Source of the DNA: a bacterium
Lineage (GTDB): Bacteria > Patescibacteriota > Microgenomatia > UBA1406 > GWC2-37-13
Assembly (NCBI GenBank): GCA_021796235.1
Contig: JAJYOJ010000007.1
Span: 1 to 49,235, forward strand
Direction of reading: 5' to 3'
Length of the DNA stretch: 49,235 nt
Shown here: piece by piece, positions 45,426 to 49,235 of the stretch
How positions within the stretch are numbered: the first letter of the stretch is position 1
Layout of the letters: each line of letters opens with the position of its first letter
Notes under the pieces: model-generated
Told to the model about the DNA's origin: nothing
The model's input: the letters and a program-made list of their open reading frames with translations, nothing else
Databases searched by the model: none
Program-made: the position numbers and the translations under genes

Positions 45426-46766
45426 ATGAAAGATTTAATCAAACAAGGGCTAAAAATCTTATATATCCCGATTTCCGATCTGCACCCGGCGGAATATAAT
45501 CCAAGAAGCTGGAACGATGATGCGATTGATCAGCTTAAGGAAAGTATTAAACACTTTGGGTTGGTGGATCCGTTTGTTGTTAACGCCGCTCCCAAGCGCA
45601 AAAATATTGTAATCGGCGGACATTTTAGGCTGAAAGTAGCAAAAGATCTTGAATACAAAACTGTACCAGTCGTTTATGTCACCATTTCTGATATTCAAAA
45701 AGAAAAAGAGCTCAATCTTCGTTTAAACAAGAATGTTGGAGACTTTAATTGGGAGCTTCTTTCCGAGTTTGGCGAGGAACTTCTTAAAGATGTTGGTTTT
45801 TCCTCGGAAGAGTTGGATAAGGTTTTTGACTGGGAAGAGAATCCCGAGGAGTTTGATCTGCAAAAAGAACTGCAAAAGCTCAACATCGAGAACATTGCGT
45901 TTCGAAAAGGAGATGTTTACCAGCTTGGATCACACCAGTTAATGTGTGGTGACTCAACCGTTGAAAATGACGTTCTAACTCTCATGAACGGTGAAAAAGC
46001 TGACTTTTGTTTTACCGATGAACCATATGTACTTAATTACCTTCAAGGCAAGAAACGCCACGGTAAAGCAACCGAAGGATTTGGTTTTAAAAGAGATAGA
46101 CGGTATCTTGAGACAGAATCGCTTCCTCATAATTTTATGGACCTATGGATGGCGAATATCAATAAAGTTCAAAAGAATAATTTTTCAATCATCTCATTTG
46201 AAAACTGGAAGAACTTGAAGGATATGTGGATAACGATGGAAAAATACTGGAAGATACGAAATGTCATTATCTGGCATTGTCCAAACCGGACCCAAGGATT
46301 TGCCGCAAAATACAAATTCTTCTCAAAATATGATATCGCGATCCTTGGAACCTCAGGAAATAATAATTTGAACCATAATGCTGAAACAGAGCTTCTCCAA
46401 AATGAATATGAGGCTGCGATATTTGCAACTTCCGGCAAACCTCATTGGGAGTCTTACGAAAAAGGCAAAAAGATTTGCCCAACTGACTTTATTGAGTTTA
46501 AAACTGAGGACGAGAAAAGTTCAGGTCAAGGCATTATCTTCGGCACCAAGCCTTTGCCCATCCTCATTCCTTATATAAAAGTCTTGACTCGTCGTGGCGA
46601 CCTAATTGTTGAGCCATTTGGAGGGAGCGGTTCGACTTTAATTGCCGCAGAAAAATTAGGACGTCGCTGTTTTATCATGGAAAAAGTCCCTACCTATTGC
46701 GAGGTCATAAAACACCGATTCGAAAAGTTAACCGGTAAGAAAGCCACAAAAATCTATGGATCCTAA
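45426..46766 (+). CDS. ParB-like nuclease domain fused to DNA methyltransferase
   Basis: A 446-residue fusion typical of phage genomes just upstream of terminase. Residues about 10-100 form a ParB/sulfiredoxin-type domain (HPAEYNPRSWND, IKHFGLVDPFVVN, IGGHFRL). From about 160 a DNA amino-methyltransferase follows. The order is catalytic motif IV first (FTDEPYVLNY, 196-205), then SAM motif I (VEPFGGSGST, 395-404), i.e. a beta-type arrangement. Motif IV reads DEPY instead of the usual DPPY. It would methylate adenine N6 or cytosine N4. It overlaps the small terminase gene by 11 nt. Confidence 0.82.
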   Translation: MKDLIKQGLKILYIPISDLHPAEYNPRSWNDDAIDQLKESIKHFGLVDPFVVNAAPKRKNIVIGGHFRLKVAKDLEYKTVPVVYVTISDIQKEKELNLRLNKNVGDFNWELLSEFGEELLKDVGFSSEELDKVFDWEENPEEFDLQKELQKLNIENIAFRKGDVYQLGSHQLMCGDSTVENDVLTLMNGEKADFCFTDEPYVLNYLQGKKRHGKATEGFGFKRDRRYLETESLPHNFMDLWMANINKVQKNNFSIISFENWKNLKDMWITMEKYWKIRNVIIWHCPNRTQGFAAKYKFFSKYDIAILGTSGNNNLNHNAETELLQNEYEAAIFATSGKPHWESYEKGKKICPTDFIEFKTEDEKSSGQGIIFGTKPLPILIPYIKVLTRRGDLIVEPFGGSGSTLIAAEKLGRRCFIMEKVPTYCEVIKHRFEKLTGKKATKIYGS

Positions 46767-47196
46767 AATATCTATTCAAAAACGGATACGCAATCAAAAA
46801 GTACTATTTCTTGAGAAACTCAAAGAAACCCCGATTGTCGAGCTTGTCTGCAAAAAACTTGGGGTTGGACGGACAACCTATTATCGCTGGAGACAACAAG
46901 ACCACGAGTTTGCAAAAGCTGCAGACGAAGCTATTCTTGCAGGAAGTCTTATCATCAACGACATGGCAGAGTCGCAACTTATTAGCGCTATAAAAGACAA
47001 AAACTTAGGTGCTATTATCTTCTGGCTTAGGCATCACCACCCAACCTACACCAACAAAATTGAAGTTACTGCACGTCTAAAACATGATGAAAAGTTAACA
47101 CCAGACCAGGAAGCCTTAATAGATAAGGCTCTAAAACTAGCCGCTCTTGTCCCAACCATTAAAAATTTAAAGGATGAGGAGCTTAAAAAAATATGA
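46756..47196 (+). CDS. terS: Small terminase subunit-like protein
   Basis: A 146-residue protein. The N-terminal homeodomain-like HTH (FLEKLKETPIVELVCKKLGVGRTTYYRWRQQDHEFAKA, about 18-52) is followed by a conserved ISAIKDKNLGAIIFWLRHHHPTYTNK segment seen in phage phBC6A51-type small terminases. It would recognise the packaging site and recruit the large terminase. It overlaps both neighbours (11 nt upstream, 4 nt downstream). Confidence 0.75.
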   Translation: MDPKISIQKRIRNQKVLFLEKLKETPIVELVCKKLGVGRTTYYRWRQQDHEFAKAADEAILAGSLIINDMAESQLISAIKDKNLGAIIFWLRHHHPTYTNKIEVTARLKHDEKLTPDQEALIDKALKLAALVPTIKNLKDEELKKI

Positions 47197-48707
47197 TTAT
47201 TACACCGCTTACTCAAGGCGAGCTTGCCAGGATTAAAAGTGACCGAAGCGTCAGAAGGATACTTGCTATGAAAAATCACTATTGGTTTTTTGCTATTTAT
47301 TTATCCCATTATATCCAATATCCCTTTGCCCCGATCCACTTTCAGATGTTTGATATTACAGAGGACCAGAGAATGTCTTTAGCAATTTTAGTTGCCTTCA
47401 GAAACTCAGGAAAATCAACCATAATGACCGCGTCCTATCCGATTTGGTCTTTAGTTGGAGTACAAAAGAAAAAATTTGTTCTGATTATAAGCCAGACCCA
47501 AAATCAAGGACGGCTTCATTTAACTAACATAAAGAGGGAACTTGAGGGGAATGATCTTTTGAAAGATGATATCGGGCCCTTTGAAGAATATTCTGACGAA
47601 TGGGGTGCAAACTCGATTGTTTTATCAGACTATAATGCTAGAATTACAGCTGCTTCAACAGAACAAAGTATCCGTGGAATGCGCCATGGTCAATATCGAC
47701 CGGATCTTATCATCGCTGATGATATTGAAGATCTCCAATCGGTCAAAACCAAAGAAGGAAGAGACCGCACCTTTAACTGGTTTAACGGTGAAGTCATTCC
47801 AGTTGGCGATACTAAAACCAAGATTGTCGTTGTTGGGAACTTACTTCATGAAGATAGCCTTATTATGCGCCTTCGAAAACTCATCACTGAGGAAAAACTT
47901 ACCGCCTCTTTTTTCGCCTTTCCACTTTTAGATGATAAAGATACCATTATGTGGCCTGGGAAGTTTCCAACAATGGCGGAAATAGAGGCTCTTAAAAAAT
48001 CAGTCCCTTCTGAATCCGCATATTTTCGAGAATATCTTCTTAAGATTATTTCCGACCAAGACCGACTGGTTCATCCTTCCTGGATTAAATATTACGACGA
48101 AATATCACCGGCTGAACAAAGACAGTATCTTTACACGGCAACCGGAATAGATCTTGCGATATCGGAAAAAGAATCTGCCGATTGTACGGCAATGGTTTCG
48201 GCAAAAATTCATAGTACCGATCAAGGTCTTAAAATATATATCCTTCCAAATCCAGTCAATAAACGAATGAACTTCCCAGAAACTGTTGAACAGGCTATTG
48301 CCTTATCAAAAGCCATAGGAAACGGTTACTATACGGAGCTTTTCATTGAAAACGTTGGGTATCAGGATGCTTTTATTCAACACTTAAAAAATATTGGTGT
48401 TCCGGCAGAAGGTGTTAAAACAGGGGGTCAAGGAAAACGGGAACGCTTAGCATTAGTTACTCATATGATCCAGCAAGGTAAAGTTCTTTTCCCAAGGCAT
48501 GGGTGTGAAGATCTTATTTTACAGTTAACTGGTTTTGGAGTTGAAAAACATGATGACTTAGCTGACGCATTTTCACTTCTACTCTTAAAGGTAATAAGCG
48601 ATGATAAACCTCCACCAATGCTTACGGTACTTGACATTGGACCATCATTTTTCGGAGGTATCTCTCAATTTGGTGACCATCGGATAACCCGTGATATGAT
48701 TTTTTAA
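47193..48707 (+). CDS. terL: Phage large terminase subunit
   Basis: A 504-residue packaging motor and nuclease. The ATPase part has a Walker A-like AFRNSGKST (residues 68-76, Lys74) and Walker B LIIADDIED (172-180). The RNase H-like nuclease has its acidic residues in GIDLAISEKESAD (Asp320), LFIENVG (Glu) and HDDLADAF (Asp). All key residues are kept, so it looks functional rather than decayed. No portal gene follows: the next gene is on the other strand and overlaps the stop by 4 nt. Confidence 0.88.
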   Translation: MIITPLTQGELARIKSDRSVRRILAMKNHYWFFAIYLSHYIQYPFAPIHFQMFDITEDQRMSLAILVAFRNSGKSTIMTASYPIWSLVGVQKKKFVLIISQTQNQGRLHLTNIKRELEGNDLLKDDIGPFEEYSDEWGANSIVLSDYNARITAASTEQSIRGMRHGQYRPDLIIADDIEDLQSVKTKEGRDRTFNWFNGEVIPVGDTKTKIVVVGNLLHEDSLIMRLRKLITEEKLTASFFAFPLLDDKDTIMWPGKFPTMAEIEALKKSVPSESAYFREYLLKIISDQDRLVHPSWIKYYDEISPAEQRQYLYTATGIDLAISEKESADCTAMVSAKIHSTDQGLKIYILPNPVNKRMNFPETVEQAIALSKAIGNGYYTELFIENVGYQDAFIQHLKNIGVPAEGVKTGGQGKRERLALVTHMIQQGKVLFPRHGCEDLILQLTGFGVEKHDDLADAFSLLLLKVISDDKPPPMLTVLDIGPSFFGGISQFGDHRITRDMIF

Positions 48708-48925
48708 AGTGAAAGAAATTCAGAAGATTTTATTTTTAGAACCTTAATAATTTTGTATACCGTAAATATGGGCGGATTTGATTCTCCTCGTTCAATCCTT
48801 CCCATATATGTCCGATGAATTCCCACTTTATCAGCAAACGCTTCTTGAGACAAACCATATTGTTTCCTAAGATATTTAATTCTCTCACCAAATTTCTGTA
48901 ATATAGCCTCTTTTGAAGTTGCCAT
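48704..48925 (-). CDS. XRE-family transcription regulator
   Basis: A 73-residue single-domain repressor of the Cro/C1 type: FGERIKYLRKQYGLSQEAFADKVGIHRTYMGRIERGESNPP, with the recognition helix around HRTYMGRIERG. It probably controls the module and its own promoter, which carries a symmetric operator. It is convergent with terL (4-nt overlap). Confidence 0.85.
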   Translation of the reverse strand: MATSKEAILQKFGERIKYLRKQYGLSQEAFADKVGIHRTYMGRIERGESNPPIFTVYKIIKVLKIKSSEFLSL

Positions 48926-48931
48926 GCAGAA

Positions 48932-48964
48932 AGTGTAGATTTATGCAGTCGTATAGTCTACACT
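48932..48964 (-). promoter_or_regulatory. XRE promoter overlapped by inverted-repeat operator
   Basis: On the minus strand TAGACT (-35), 17 nt, TACACT (-10), 6 nt, ATG. Perfect 8-bp arms AGTGTAGA (48957-48964 on minus; TCTACACT on plus) and TCTACACT cover both boxes, with a 17-nt spacer. This is a likely autoregulatory operator. Confidence 0.65.
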
Positions 48965-48984
48965 CGCCCCGTGTTCATTTACGC

Positions 48985-49013
48985 TTGATTTTACCTTTAC
49001 AGTGCGATATATT
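48985..49013 (+). promoter_or_regulatory. Promoter of the zinc-ribbon gene
   Basis: TTGATT (48985-48990), 17-nt spacer, TATATT (49008-49013). The start point near 49020 gives a leader of about 50 nt. Confidence 0.5.
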
Positions 49014-49053
49014 TGTTTTAAGTGGTAAGAACATTATTAGATAGAAAGCTCGA

Positions 49054-49062
49054 GGGGAGGTG
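49054..49062 (+). promoter_or_regulatory. Strong Shine-Dalgarno site of the zinc-ribbon gene
   Basis: GGGAGGTGA lies within GGGGAGGTGAAAACAT, about 7 nt before the ATG at 49070. It is the longest anti-SD match seen in the window, in clear contrast to the leaderless genes. Confidence 0.7.
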
Positions 49063-49069
49063 AAAACAT

Positions 49070-49235
49070 ATGAAGAAATGCAAAGGATGTCAAAAGGAGA
49101 TTGATCCCAAAGCCAAGAAATGCCCCTATTGTCAAACTGACCAGCGGAATTGGTTTATTAAACATCCCATTCTTACCGGTCTTTTAGCACTCTTTGTTAT
49201 AGGTAGTATTGGAGCAGCAGGAGGCAGTAGCGGCA
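49070..49235 (+). CDS. Zinc-ribbon membrane protein, 5' part (runs off window)
   Basis: The first 55 codons of a protein with an N-terminal zinc ribbon, KCKGCQKEIDPKAKKCPYC (two CxxC knuckles), then a membrane helix (about 34-50) ending in a Gly/Ser-rich segment. Zinc-ribbon plus one helix is common in small bacterial membrane proteins of unknown function. The leader with a strong ribosome site suggests a different origin or regulation from its neighbours. The C-terminal part is not visible. Confidence 0.7.
   Translation, partial: MKKCKGCQKEIDPKAKKCPYCQTDQRNWFIKHPILTGLLALFVIGSIGAAGGSSG

Overview
This AT-rich window looks like chromosomal DNA of a Candidate Phyla Radiation (Patescibacteria) bacterium, most likely of the Microgenomates branch. 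The evidence is two small T4SS-pilin-like genes, a DUF2298 'YYY' membrane protein, an ATP-dependent DNA ligase, a short valyl-tRNA synthetase, very tight packing with many 4-nt ATGA overlaps, and several small proteins of CPR type. UGA is used as a normal stop and a class UGA/UAA release factor (prfB) is present, so the genetic code is standard. The lineage is inferred from gene content, not from a tree.

Layout. 1-2730: end of mevalonate kinase, mevalonate diphosphate decarboxylase, two pilin-like genes on the other strand, and undecaprenyl diphosphate synthase. 2745-11264: Fic protein, ATP-dependent DNA ligase, two glycosyltransferases, an EEP-family phosphoesterase, an unannotated 50-residue ORF with a consensus promoter, and the DUF2298 protein. 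11342-17795: valS-rpmH-yidC-khpB, convergent with dnaG-rpoD. 17863-27489: a PilM-like/LytR_C protein, prfB, then an envelope and division cluster: a small anchored protein, ftsE, ftsX, an EnvC-like coiled-coil protein with a circularly permuted M23 peptidase domain, lamin-tail and CAP-domain surface proteins, a sugar-nucleotidyltransferase and two small membrane proteins. 27595-37569: rpoB-rpoC-rpsL-rpsG-fusA, without tuf next to it. 37581-42841: phosphoesterase, MscS, ABC exporter and a lexA-dinB SOS operon with a clear operator. 42842-49235: an accessory region with a 35-bp repeat pair, gene fragments, an insertion-sequence remnant, and a phage-type packaging module (ParB-methyltransferase, small and large terminase) facing a XRE repressor. 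No portal or capsid gene is visible in the 0.5 kb after the large terminase.

The strongest window-wide signal is promoter architecture. At the first gene of many transcription units a -10 hexamer lies only about 6 nt (range 6-11) before the start codon, often with a TTGACA-like -35 box 17 nt further up. Transcription would then begin at or within a few bases of the start codon, giving leaderless mRNAs. At least one gene inside an operon (ftsX) and the zinc-ribbon gene at the right end instead carry a strong Shine-Dalgarno site. This pattern decides several starts (uppS, dnaG, the DUF2298 gene) and supports the 50-residue ORF at 8868-9020.

The best candidates for something new are the circularly permuted M23 domain next to ftsEX, the repeat-bounded captured fragment at 42861-43830, the isolated terminase module with its repressor, palindromic in-frame insertions in essential genes, and a promoter-then-terminator leader upstream of rpoB.
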